Assembly: GCA_963377175.1 (NCBI GenBank)
Contig: CAUJNA010001724.1
Coordinates: forward strand, 971,394-1,035,393
DNA length: 64,000 bases
DNA from: Effrenium voratum
Taxonomy: Eukaryota > Sar > Dinophyceae > Suessiales > Symbiodiniaceae
Direction: 5' to 3'
The stretch's first letter is position 1; every line of letters starts with the position of its first letter. Below the pieces are notes generated by a model. It searched no databases and was not told the DNA's origin. It saw nothing but the letters and a program-made list of their open reading frames with translations. Positions 45,276-53,749 of this stretch are shown piece after piece. The position numbers and the translations under genes are program-made.

Positions 45276-46055
45276 TTAACCCGAATTATCATTCGGGTTG
45301 AACCCATTAGAAATATCAGTAGTAGGATTAATTTCAGTCATACCTTGCCCTGTCCAATTATTGAAACTGTGTTTATCTAATAAATTATTGCTTTCTATTT
45401 CTCCAGTTATTGCCGCGTCATCAAACATTGCTATTGGGTCTCCGCGATTTCTAAATCGTAAGTATCGCGGGTTTTTCTGTTGATTACTTCCTGATACAAA
45501 AGGTGATGAATAAACAGTAGTAGCATATTTGTTTCCGTGTCTATTGTTAATTTCTTGAACAACGGATGAACCGAGGGAATGACCGACCAGTCTATCAACA
45601 TCTGGATTTTTACTTAATTCTTCCATTGCGTCCTTATATCTTTCGCTTAATTGAACATTATGAGTAGGAATAAAAAACAAATCTGCAATTACATCATTGA
45701 CTTTGTGATTTAGTCCCGTTTTAGCACCAGTACCACCAATATATAATGTGTTGCCTATTCTTGTTATTCCATTTACATTTGAATACGCGGCGTCTAAACC
45801 TTTAACATCATCAATCTTATTTTTATTTTGAACACTGATTTCTTCGGCATAACGTGTTTTATGTTTCATTATTTGCTTATCAAAATGTTTATTGAAACCT
45901 CCTACTTTGTCTTCCAATTTCTTTTTATGGTTAAAAAATACATCTTCTATTAAATCCTTACCTGCCGTATATGCCTTATCACTTGCTACACCTGCCATCA
46001 TTTGTGTAGGCGTCCTGCCTTCAATAGCACCTAATAATAATTGTCGTCCAATCAT
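45276..46055 (-). CDS. class-3-like lipase (alpha/beta hydrolase)
   Basis: 259 aa. The nucleophile elbow GHSLG is at residues 158-162 (Ser160). Asp206 (in NRGDPIAMFDD; 212/213 are alternatives) and His229 (in LDKHSFNNW) complete a plausible triad. An IGGTGAK... stretch and KVNDVIADLFFI precede the elbow, as in fungal-type lipase_3 domains. Lipases occur in some PLVs and virophages and are thought to act on membranes during entry or exit. The N-terminal 80 residues (IEGRTPTQMMAGVASDKAYT) lie outside the catalytic fold. The gene is divergent from the penton gene with only about 40 bp between them. Confidence 0.85.
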   Translation of the reverse strand: MIGRQLLLGAIEGRTPTQMMAGVASDKAYTAGKDLIEDVFFNHKKKLEDKVGGFNKHFDKQIMKHKTRYAEEISVQNKNKIDDVKGLDAAYSNVNGITRIGNTLYIGGTGAKTGLNHKVNDVIADLFFIPTHNVQLSERYKDAMEELSKNPDVDRLVGHSLGSSVVQEINNRHGNKYATTVYSSPFVSGSNQQKNPRYLRFRNRGDPIAMFDDAAITGEIESNNLLDKHSFNNWTGQGMTEINPTTDISNGFNPNDNSG

Positions 46056-46097
46056 ATAATAATAATTATATTATAATTTCTATTGTATATTATATTT

Positions 46098-46952
46098 ATG
46101 AGTGATAGATTAACATATAAAAAAATCTATGTTGATAGTGCCTACAGATTGCAAGAAAGCAATTCTACCAGCGACTTTATTATAGAACTTGACCAAAACT
46201 TTGAAATTCCACCAAGAACAAAAATGTTCGTGACAGAGTGTTCATTGAGCACTCCGTTTTATACAACAGAGAAAGGGTTTTACGAACGCTTCTATATTAT
46301 GTTATATAATAGTTCCAATGTATTATTGAGAAGCACTGCCGTTGATGTATCCGGTGAAATTTATTATGCCAATCAATTATCATACAAAATACAAACGGAA
46401 TTAAACACGGCATTTAATGATATTGTACCTGACTTATTCTTAACAGTATATGGACAAAGCGAACGCAAAATGGAACTTAAATTAAATGACCCTCTAACTT
46501 ACAAAATCAAAATACCTACACATGAAGAATTAGAAACTTATGTAAATGGCGAATGGAACAGAGGACAGTTTGAATATGACAACCTGAGACCAAAGTCTAT
46601 TAACTATTTATTAAGTAATTATATTGTCTACGAACCTGCGTCATCTTGGTTAAGTGGATATTTTAATTTAGTTCCTTTTCAGAATATATACATAAATTGT
46701 CCTCAATTAAGCGATTATAAATATTCAGCGCCTAACAATTTCAGCAGTTCAGTAATTAAAAAAGTTCAAATCAATCAACAACTTGGCGGAGTTATAACAG
46801 ATTTTACAGCGCCCATATATGCAGATTTTATTGATGTAGGCGGTAAAAATATTAAGAGACTACACTTTAGAATAACAACTTCAAGAAACGAATTAATTGA
46901 TTTTCATGGCGTACCCATTTCTTTTAGCATTCTCTTTCAATTAGATAATTGA
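46098..46952 (+). CDS. penton (minor capsid) protein
   Basis: 284 aa from MSDRLTYKKIYVDSAYRLQE (an ATG 15 bp upstream is also possible). The opening IYVDSAYR....STSDFIIEL and PRTKMFVTECSLSTPFYTTE match the single-jelly-roll penton proteins of polintons, PLVs and virophages, which occupy capsid vertices. The length is normal. Intact frame, divergent from the lipase gene, with a very AT-rich intergenic segment. Confidence 0.88.
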   Translation: MSDRLTYKKIYVDSAYRLQESNSTSDFIIELDQNFEIPPRTKMFVTECSLSTPFYTTEKGFYERFYIMLYNSSNVLLRSTAVDVSGEIYYANQLSYKIQTELNTAFNDIVPDLFLTVYGQSERKMELKLNDPLTYKIKIPTHEELETYVNGEWNRGQFEYDNLRPKSINYLLSNYIVYEPASSWLSGYFNLVPFQNIYINCPQLSDYKYSAPNNFSSSVIKKVQINQQLGGVITDFTAPIYADFIDVGGKNIKRLHFRITTSRNELIDFHGVPISFSILFQLDN

Positions 46953-47065
46953 ATAAACCCCTAAATATTAATATTTATATCAAATTATTAATATTAATAT
47001 TTCTCAATTTGTCCATATAGACAAAATATATAAAACATATAGACAAAATATATAATATATTATAT

Positions 47066-47620
47066 ATGTCAGAAGTTGAACCTGAAATTACTAATACAAT
47101 TGAAGCAGACGAGCCAGTAAATGAATTACCACCAATTGAAGAAGAAGCACCAAAGGCAGAAACAATAATAGAAGCAACACAAGAAATAAAACATGTAGAA
47201 CCATTGAAAAACAACTCAAAAACTCAAGCACGCAATGAAAAGAAAATAACCTGTCCAAAATGTGCCAAAACTTTAACACTAAAATCATACAGATACAGTC
47301 ACGAACGCAATTGCCAGGGACCATTAGAATCTAAACCAATTAAATCAATCAAACCAAAAGCAGTTCCAATAGCAAAACCCCAAAAGGTAGAATACAACGA
47401 AGTAGCGCACCGCGAAGAAGAGCAACATATTCCACAACAACAGCAACAAAATAATATAATAGCGAACACACCAAGAACGCAACCGCAACCGCCTCCAAAC
47501 CCGCTACAAAATATAGCGCAACATTACCAATTATTGCAAAATGAATATATAAGACAGAAGCAAGAAAAATATAATGCATTAAATAAAGGTATATTTGGTT
47601 CAAGAGGAAAGAAAAGATAA
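47066..47620 (+). CDS. CCHC/C2H2-finger protein with Gln/Pro-rich C-terminus
   Basis: 184 aa. Acidic N-terminus, then one zinc-binding motif CPKCAKTLTLKSYRYSHERNC (Cys63, Cys66, His79, Cys83), a Gln/Pro linker and a helical tail QNEYIRQKQEKYNALNKGIF ending in basic GSRGKKR. Single-finger proteins with this layout recur in PLVs beside the capsid genes. Role unknown, perhaps nucleoprotein or virion assembly. Confidence 0.75.
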   Translation: MSEVEPEITNTIEADEPVNELPPIEEEAPKAETIIEATQEIKHVEPLKNNSKTQARNEKKITCPKCAKTLTLKSYRYSHERNCQGPLESKPIKSIKPKAVPIAKPQKVEYNEVAHREEEQHIPQQQQQNNIIANTPRTQPQPPPNPLQNIAQHYQLLQNEYIRQKQEKYNALNKGIFGSRGKKR

Positions 47621-47623
47621 AAT

Positions 47624-47657
47624 ATAATTATTATATAACCTACTATATAATAATTAT
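47624..47657. terminator. perfect 14-bp hairpin before the fibre gene
   Basis: ATAATTATTATATA (47624-47637) pairs perfectly with TATATAATAATTAT (47644-47657) around the ACCTAC loop. It follows the stop of the finger gene and its 3' arm ends at the ATG of the fibre gene, so it could end the first transcript or shape the 5' end of the next. Confidence 0.6.
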
Positions 47658-50616
47658 GTTTTCAACATTATCATTGGACGGCTCAAACAGGATTGTAGCA
47701 AGTGAATTAGTATTAATAAATTCAACAGAACCATCAACATTAAGCAGTGTTTATGCTACGAAACAAGAATTAGCAGATACAACAGGTTCATTAGGTGGAG
47801 GTTATACTACTGAAGAAGTTGATACTCTCATTTTAGCACAAAAAAATAAGATAGATGCAAACATATCAGCAATATCAGGAATTAACGCAACATCAACAAC
47901 AATGTTTGACGAACAAGTAAATCAAAACACAACAATTACAAGCAACCTTAATAATATAACAGCACACGGATTAACCATAACTTCAATACTACCGACTATA
48001 TCAGCAAATACAATTAAACTTGACACAAATGCTAATAATATTAGCTCTAATACTTTTTTAATTAGTGGTTTTAACAACAGCATTAGTTCCAATTCGTTTT
48101 TAATCACAGGACATAATAATACATTAGCATCACATTTAGCAGTATTAACAACACACGACAGCGACATCGCAACAAATACAAATGGAATAGCAATATTAAA
48201 TAACACAGTAGGTATTGACGAATGCCCTTCTGCATAAACACCCCCCTCGATATGCGGGACAGAGTGCGGGACAAAGTGCGGGACAAAGTGCCGGACAAAG
48301 TGCGGGACAAACTGCTGGACAAACAACTGTCCGGCAAGTTGTCCGGGGGGTTGTCCGGAAGGTTGTCCGGAGGGTTGTCCGCGCACTTTGCCGAGATTTA
48401 TGCTGCAAACCCCCCCTCCCGCGAGAATACTTTCCTCCGAGTGGTTTCCGAGTGGTTTTGAGCGGGTTCCGAGTGGTTTCCGAGTGGTTTCCGAGTGGTT
48501 TCCGAGTGGTTTCCGAGTGGTTTCCGAGTGGTTTCCAAGTGGTTTTGGCGTGTTCCAAACCTGTCCGAAGACTTGTCCGGGGGGTTTGTCCCGGGTTTTT
48601 GGGCCCTCAAAGCTGTCCGGAGGCTTGTCCGGGGGTTTGTCCGGGGGTTTGTCCCGGGCTTTTGGGCCCTCAAAGCTGTCCGGAGGGTTGTTCGGGGGTT
48701 TGTCCGGGGGTTTGTCCCGGGTTTTTGTGCCCTCAAAGCTGTCCAGAGGGTTGTCCGGGAGTTTGTCCGGGGAGTTGTCCCGCCGATTTTGTGCCCTCAA
48801 AGCTGTCCGGAGGGTTGTCCCGGGGTTTGTCCGGGGGTTTGTCCGGGGTGTTGAGCCCGTTTGGACCCAAAATGTGAAAACAGGTGTTTATGCAGAACCG
48901 CCTCTGTCAAAGTAGGTAGTAATATGACTCTTGTTAATAGTCATCAAAACACAATAACATCGCATATATCATTAATTGACACAAACCTTAATAACATAAC
49001 AGGACACGGAAACACCATAACAATGATTCTTACAGATATAGCAGATTTACAAGCAGGTGCCGGTGCTTCATGGACTACAACCGAAAAAACAACTATTCAA
49101 GCAGATGTATCAACATTATATACAAACGATACTAATTTATTCAATACAAATACCGCATACAGTAATACATTTGCCTCAATCGTATCAGACAACACGACAC
49201 AAGATTTATTAATAACTCAAAATTCAAATACTATCAATAGTTTAATATCAGCAGATTTACAAAAGCTAGATAAAACAATCACAACTGCACAAACAGTAAA
49301 CTCTCCGCTAATAATTAGTTTAACAGATAATACTAATCCAATTTTTAGAATTCAAGATGCCGTAAGTAACCAACGACTGGAATTCAAACGAGGCTGTCAA
49401 TTGGACTCGTATCAAGGTTTAACAGGTGCTACACCTTATAGATTATGGTTGGGATGGAATACAGGAGATGTCATTATTGGAAGACCTAATAATGCTTCAA
49501 GAATTACGATTAACGGTAATGTTCATACTTCATACAATTTTGCTCAAGCACACGGAACTTCATATTTTGAAGGTGGTGTTTATATGAAAGGTAATTTATT
49601 TACAAATAATGATTTTTCAACAGATATTAAAACTAAAATTGATAATTTAGACAATGCATTAACTCCATATTTAGAAACACACACCCCATCGGCAACTCAA
49701 GGTTTTTATGTTCATCATCCTAATTTTGTTGCTTGTAGTATTGGCGATATTACAAATTCTTCTAACCAATATTTTATGTGCGACGGTGCTGTATCAAAAA
49801 CCATATTCAATAAACCAGTTGATGTATTAGGTGATGTATATACAAACGGCGATTTAACAATGGTTTCTGGTAAAAAGATTGAAGTCAATCAAGTTCAGTC
49901 AGTATCAGGAAATACTTTATTATTACAAAATTCACCGAGTGGCAATGTTCAATTTGGCAACACATCAAAACTAATAATTGATAATGCTGAAATGTATGTT
50001 GATACAAATGATTTAATAATCAGGAATAGCAACACGTCAAACTCTATTAATTTGGTTGTTGGATTATCTTCAACATATGCTGATAATAAAATTATTTTAA
50101 ATAGTGGTAGCAATAGCGAATTACGAGGCGACTGGACTATTGACGGTGATATGACTTTTGGAATTGCTCATAAAATCAATTTGAGACATTTAAATAGTGA
50201 TGCTGTTTTAAGATTAGAAGCATCAACAACTATTGATAGTTATATTGATGGCACTAAATATTTGCAATTGGACGATACTCAATTTTCATCATTTAACGGA
50301 TTTAATTTAAGTAGTGATAAGAGACTGAAAGATAATATAGAAGATGTAGAAGATGACACTATAAATATGGTTAAAAACATTAAGATTAAAACGTTTGTTA
50401 AAAATCAAAAAACCAGAAAAAACTGAATTAGGATGGATTGCTCAAGATGTTCAACAATACACAAATCCTAAATATAATATTGTAAATGATACAGGAGAAT
50501 ACTTAACAATGTGTTATGACAGAATGACTTGTATTAGTTGGGATGCTTTATCAAAACTAATCCATCGTGTAGAATATTTGGAAAACGAAGTCTTTAAAAA
50601 GAAAAATAAAAAATGA
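47656..50616 (+). CDS. long fibre protein with C-terminal S74-type chaperone domain; split by an introner and one frameshift
   Basis: Exon 1 is 47656-48211, exon 2 48916-50616. Removing 48,212-48,915 joins the frames in phase 1 and the junction codons read T-V-G-S-N-M. The N-terminal third is made of repeated NNI/NTI.....H/N motifs typical of trimeric fibre shafts. The middle resembles receptor-binding or tail-spike-like beta-structure. The end carries SSDKRLKDNIEDVED and GWIAQDVQ, the hallmarks of the intramolecular chaperone (peptidase S74) with the catalytic Ser/Lys region. One extra frame change near 50,400-50,420 lies in an A-rich run (one frame stops at 50,426; the other continues ELGWIAQDVQ to 50,616). 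About 750 residues when joined. Likely the host-attachment fibre. Confidence 0.82.
48207..48214. repeat. 8-bp target-site duplication of the introner, left copy (AGTAGGTA)
   Basis: Identical to 48911-48918. The AG|GT inside it supplies the 5' splice site (intron starts GTATTG at 48,212). Confidence 0.85.
48212..48915 (+). other. introner-derived intron (704 bp, GT-AG)
   Basis: The predicted intron starts GTATTG in the left duplicate and ends AAAGTAG in the right duplicate. Its length is 2 mod 3, exactly the frame offset between the two fibre reading frames, and both sides are phase 1. The exonic result equals the sequence expected before insertion, with one AGTAGGTA copy. Upstream and downstream protein pattern (NNT|VGSNM...NNIT) continues smoothly across it. 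Confidence 0.85.
48215..48910. mobile_element. introner-like DNA transposon in the fibre gene, 28-bp TIRs
   Basis: The left TIR (48215-48242) begins TTGAC and ends TTCTGCATAAACACC. The right TIR (48883-48910) is its inverted copy, GGTGTTTATGCAGAA ... GTCAA, with mismatches only in the middle 8 bp. An 8-bp duplication flanks it. The inside is GC-rich, made of tandem repeats (GTGCGGGACAAA units at 48,265-48,320; about nine GAGTGGTTTCC units at 48,438-48,545; 60-66 bp units of GGTTTGTCCGGGGG and GCCCTCAAAGCTGTCCGG at 48,560-48,850). No transposase: non-autonomous. Confidence 0.85.
48911..48918. repeat. 8-bp target-site duplication of the introner, right copy (AGTAGGTA)
   Basis: Supplies the 3' splice site AG (48914-48915). 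The following GTAGTAATATG resumes the fibre frame. Confidence 0.85.
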
Positions 50617-50665
50617 AAATCTAAATATAATGTAAAAATAACATATCAAATTTAATTCTATTTTA

Positions 50666-50971
50666 CTAATTTAAAATAGAACTAATAGCAACAGCAACCA
50701 TCGCATATTCATGCTTGTATTTCCTGCTATGGTGATACTTTGGTTTATCTTCATATTCATCTCCCTTTTTCTCCTCTGTTTCCTTTGCTTCTCTCTCCGC
50801 TTTTTTCTTGTGATACAATGCTTTCCCTGTTATTCTTTTTCTCGCCCTCACAGTATCCATATATTCGGGGTCTTCTTCCTTTCTTTTATGATAATACAGT
50901 CGGCAATATAAAGCCATTTGTTCTTTGATTTCTGCCAATGTCATATCTTCTGGTTTCTTTTGCGTGGTCAT
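50666..50971 (-). CDS. small basic viral protein
   Basis: 101 aa, MTTQKKPEDMTLAEIKEQMA at the start, Lys/Glu/Arg-rich helical body (RARKRITGKALYHKKKAERE), possibly nucleic-acid binding. The minus-strand sequence just upstream (51006-50997) carries CTTAAAGACA followed by a TA-rich block, resembling the right-arm promoter element. Unknown function. Confidence 0.65.
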   Translation of the reverse strand: MTTQKKPEDMTLAEIKEQMALYCRLYYHKRKEEDPEYMDTVRARKRITGKALYHKKKAEREAKETEEKKGDEYEDKPKYHHSRKYKHEYAMVAVAISSILN

Positions 50972-50996
50972 TTTATTCTAATATTATAAGATAATA

Positions 50997-51006
50997 TGTC
51001 TTTAAG
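50997..51006 (-). promoter_or_regulatory. TTAAAGACA promoter-like element for the 50,971 gene
   Basis: CTTAAAGACA then TATTATCTTATAATA, matching the core and TA-rich spacing of the elements at 55.2 and 56.7 kb. The element lies 26 bp before the ATG. Confidence 0.5.
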
Positions 51007-51049
51007 ACTGTTTGAAGTGGTGCACTTTAATTAAAGTTTATGACAAAGG

Positions 51050-51095
51050 CATTTAAAGAGTTAGTAATTTAATATATTATAATATAACTATAAAT
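51050..51095 (+). promoter_or_regulatory. ATTTAAAGAG promoter-like element for the replication gene
   Basis: GCATTTAAAGAGTTAG then TAATTTAATATATTATAATA before the ATG at 51,096. A weaker form of the TTTAAAGACA plus TA-box arrangement of the right-arm genes. Confidence 0.4.
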
Positions 51096-51758
51096 ATGAC
51101 TAAAAAAAACATCAGAGTATATTTACAGAACCTGAGAAACACAAGAGACAGTAAAATAGGCAAAGTCCCGCCTGACATACAAACAAAAATCAACAAAATC
51201 GTTGATTTGTATGAAGACCGCAAGATTTCACAATACGGAACCGCAATGAACCTGATAAAGGACATCAGCCAGACCGACACAAGAAACGAGAGAAAGAACG
51301 GATTAAAGAAATACGAAAAGGCAATGGCAAAGTATGAAGAGGCTGAACCAATAACTGAAAGGATGGCAAAAACAGCAAAGAAGGCAAGAACTGCCAAGGA
51401 AGTGAAAGCGGTTGTAAAAAAACACGACAAACAACCTATTTTTAAAAGAAAGGCAATATCAGGATTAGCAAGTAAAGCAAAGGATTTATACAAGAACAGA
51501 AAAACTTATGATGTGAAATTTATGTTGTTTTCTATTGTTGATAGGGACGGAACAAAGAAGCCAGCATTTAAGTTAGATGGTATAGCATACTACCCAATTA
51601 TGCTTAAACCAAAGGGTAGTAGAGAGAGAGCGGTAGGTGAAGCCAATGCGAAAGCTAATCAGTTCATTGAAACCTTAGTCAGTAGAAAAATAAGGAAATA
51701 TAACGAAGATGAAAGGCATTTATTCAGAATAAGTTATGTTGATAATGAATACGAGTAG
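51096..51758 (+). CDS. replication protein fragment 1: basic N-terminal region
   Basis: 220 codons, starting MTKKNIRVYLQNLRNTRDSK. Lys-rich helices, then DVKFMLFSIVDRDGTKKPAF and a second basic block. The frame stops at 51,758 while the overlapping frame 51,736-51,960 continues SEFQELGHMIDYADAIRIES to TEALTIKQAL. No domain recognised in this part. Confidence 0.65.
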   Translation: MTKKNIRVYLQNLRNTRDSKIGKVPPDIQTKINKIVDLYEDRKISQYGTAMNLIKDISQTDTRNERKNGLKKYEKAMAKYEEAEPITERMAKTAKKARTAKEVKAVVKKHDKQPIFKRKAISGLASKAKDLYKNRKTYDVKFMLFSIVDRDGTKKPAFKLDGIAYYPIMLKPKGSRERAVGEANAKANQFIETLVSRKIRKYNEDERHLFRISYVDNEYE

Positions 51759-51960
51759 CGAATTTCAAGAGTTAGGGCATATGATAGACTACGCTGATGC
51801 AATTAGAATTGAAAGCGTTGAGCTGGTTGATATTGACAGCGCAGACTTTGATGAGAGAGATGAACCGTTAAGACAAAGCGGTCAAAATGTAAGCATCTAT
51901 TACAGATACATTCAAACCCAAGTAGATACCGAAGCACTGACTATAAAACAGGCATTATAG

Positions 51961-52137
51961 AAAAAGAATTACAAAGAAAATGAATGTTGGATTAATGCAT
52001 TACTTGAAAACTTTGAAGGGTCAAATTTAATAAGAGAAAAGAGGCAACAGAAAAACACCAAAACCCTTACACGTGATAAAGTGCTTGAACTGCTTGAAAT
52101 GAATGAAGAAGAATTTATTAATATGGAGCTTCTGTAA
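51961..52137 (+). pseudogene. replication protein fragment 2: ENECWINALL segment after an in-frame TAG
   Basis: Directly after TAG (51958-51960) the same frame continues KKNYKENECWINALLENFEG and LTRDKVLELLEMNEEEFINM to a TAA at 52,135-52,137. The E-x-C-W-x-N pattern resembles the start of cysteine-protease-like (OTU-type) domains; I offer that only as a lead. The frame then shifts (GASVNQMDK) into the next fragment. Confidence 0.5.
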
Positions 52138-52142
52138 ATCAA

Positions 52143-53087
52143 ATGGATAAGGTATGTAAGTTTTTCAATATTCCAGTTAGACTTTATAATTTCATAGGAA
52201 GTCTAATTTATGAATATAACCCTAACAACTACTTAAATGGCAAAGTAAAAATATTCAGAGGATTAGTTAAAAACAATCATATTTATTTGTTAAACCACGA
52301 TTTGGAAACATTGTGCCAAAAAACACCAGATGCCACGTTCAAAGCACCAACAACAGGCAAATTTTATATCACTGACAAAACCGAACCTCTTGAATACAAA
52401 ATGTTTAGTAATGTAGATGAGCTACTGCAAATGAGAGAGCATGATGAATATGCACTAATTCATTCTGAAAATGATATGGTAAAGGTCTTCCATCAACTCA
52501 ATGATGCAGGATATAAGCCTTATATTAAATATGGCAATTCCGGACAAATTGCAAATATTATGTGTAAGTTTTATTATAAACAACTCAAAAAATATGTTAA
52601 ATATAATATTGTATCACAGAGCTTATCAAAAGATAGGATGGATGAAGACGTGGCAGTGGATGATGGAACAACCTATAACAATATTGTAAAAGCAATGTTT
52701 AAATTACAAAAAGGAATGTTTAAACAAAACCATTTGTCTTATTACAATGACGTTGATATACAGATATTGAAAGACTGTAAAACAATTGTCCCCATTGGTA
52801 GGATGCCTTGCACCCCAGCGCTCGGGCAACAAAATTGCCCAAGCGGTTATTTTATCAAAGATGTAGCAAGTAACAATTTATGCGAGATTGACATTAGAAA
52901 CGCTTTTACACATGCTGGATGCTGTATTAAATACATACCTAGATTTACAGAGTTTGATATTTTCAAACCTTTTAAGAATGAGTGTGATGTCAATGAGTTA
53001 AACAGTTTGACTTTATACATTGTGGAAGTGTATGAGGGCAACATCTTTTTCAATAAAAAATATAACTTGGTGTATGGAAAGTTTTAA
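52143..53087 (+). CDS. replication protein fragment 3: polymerase-like region with motif A-like DIRNAF
   Basis: 314 codons from MDKVCKFFNIPVRLYNFIGS. It includes GNSGQIANIMCKFYYKQLKK, NDVDIQILKDCKTIVPIG, and CEIDIRNAFTHAGCCIKYIP, where D-I-R-N-A-F resembles the motif A Asp of DNA polymerases. It ends FNKKYNLVYGKF at a T/A homopolymer frame change. A short GC-rich hairpin (52819-52845) interrupts it in frame. Polymerase assignment is an inference from motif order. Confidence 0.6.
   Translation: MDKVCKFFNIPVRLYNFIGSLIYEYNPNNYLNGKVKIFRGLVKNNHIYLLNHDLETLCQKTPDATFKAPTTGKFYITDKTEPLEYKMFSNVDELLQMREHDEYALIHSENDMVKVFHQLNDAGYKPYIKYGNSGQIANIMCKFYYKQLKKYVKYNIVSQSLSKDRMDEDVAVDDGTTYNNIVKAMFKLQKGMFKQNHLSYYNDVDIQILKDCKTIVPIGRMPCTPALGQQNCPSGYFIKDVASNNLCEIDIRNAFTHAGCCIKYIPRFTEFDIFKPFKNECDVNELNSLTLYIVEVYEGNIFFNKKYNLVYGKF
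52819..52845. repeat. GC-rich in-frame hairpin inside the polymerase-like region
   Basis: CGCTCGGGCAA pairs with TTGCCCAAGCG (one mismatch) around CAAAA. It encodes part of ALGQQNCPSG and differs sharply in composition from the AT-rich gene, like a small palindromic insertion. Confidence 0.6.
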
Positions 53088-53749
53088 AACAGTTAATTAA
53101 ACATAATGTAAAATTAAACATATTATGGTATAAGCAACCTAACCATGTATATAAAGTAAATTACAAAAAAATAATTGATGAACTGTATGATACAAAACTG
53201 TCTGATAATGAAGACCTGAATAAGCAACTCCATAAGAAAATATTTAACATTAGCGCTGGTATGCTTGAAAAATCGCATAACACTTCGCAAAAAAGCAGTG
53301 TATTTAGTTCATTGAAAGAAGCCTGTTACTACCATAGCCTATATGGTGGCAAGATTTACACTATCAGCAAGTGCCAATTGGAATTGGTAGAAGTAGATGA
53401 AGATAGCTCTCAATTAGAAGAATCTTTTGTTGGTGAAACATACTATGTGTTGAATGTTGCTGACAAAAACGTTTTAACTAACGGATTTCTGCCGATAAAA
53501 GAATTGCTGTTACAATATCATAATTTCAAAATGTATGAAGCTTACAAAACAATGACTGATAATAATGTCAAGGTGTATAGTGTTAAAACAGATGCCTTCA
53601 CTATTCATGAAGATGATTTAGATAAAGTTTTTCGGTTTCAATTATTTGGAAGAAGCAATGGACTGCTGAAATGTGGTAATGAGATAGGCGATTGGAGGGT
53701 AGAAGATAAAAAAACATATTCAACTGCCCACCAACGCATATACATATAA
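53088..53749 (+). CDS. replication protein fragment 4: region with motif C-like VKTDAF
   Basis: The frame is open from 53,072 (VWKVLKQLIKHN) through NILWYKQPNHVYKVNYKKII, MLEKSHNTSQKSSVFSSLKE, YYVLNVADKNVLTNGFLPIK, and YHNFKMYEAYKTMTDNNVKV before YSVKTDAFTI, whose T-D resembles the metal-binding Asp of polymerase motif C. It stops at 53,749; the next frame begins TYKYNEVPEIPKIINFNIHI. Confidence 0.6.

Noticed and set aside
47922..48800. Minus-strand 292-codon frame with DKPPD repeats and related plus frames
   Set aside because: It covers the introner's tandem repeats and the antisense of the fibre gene; no independent signal.
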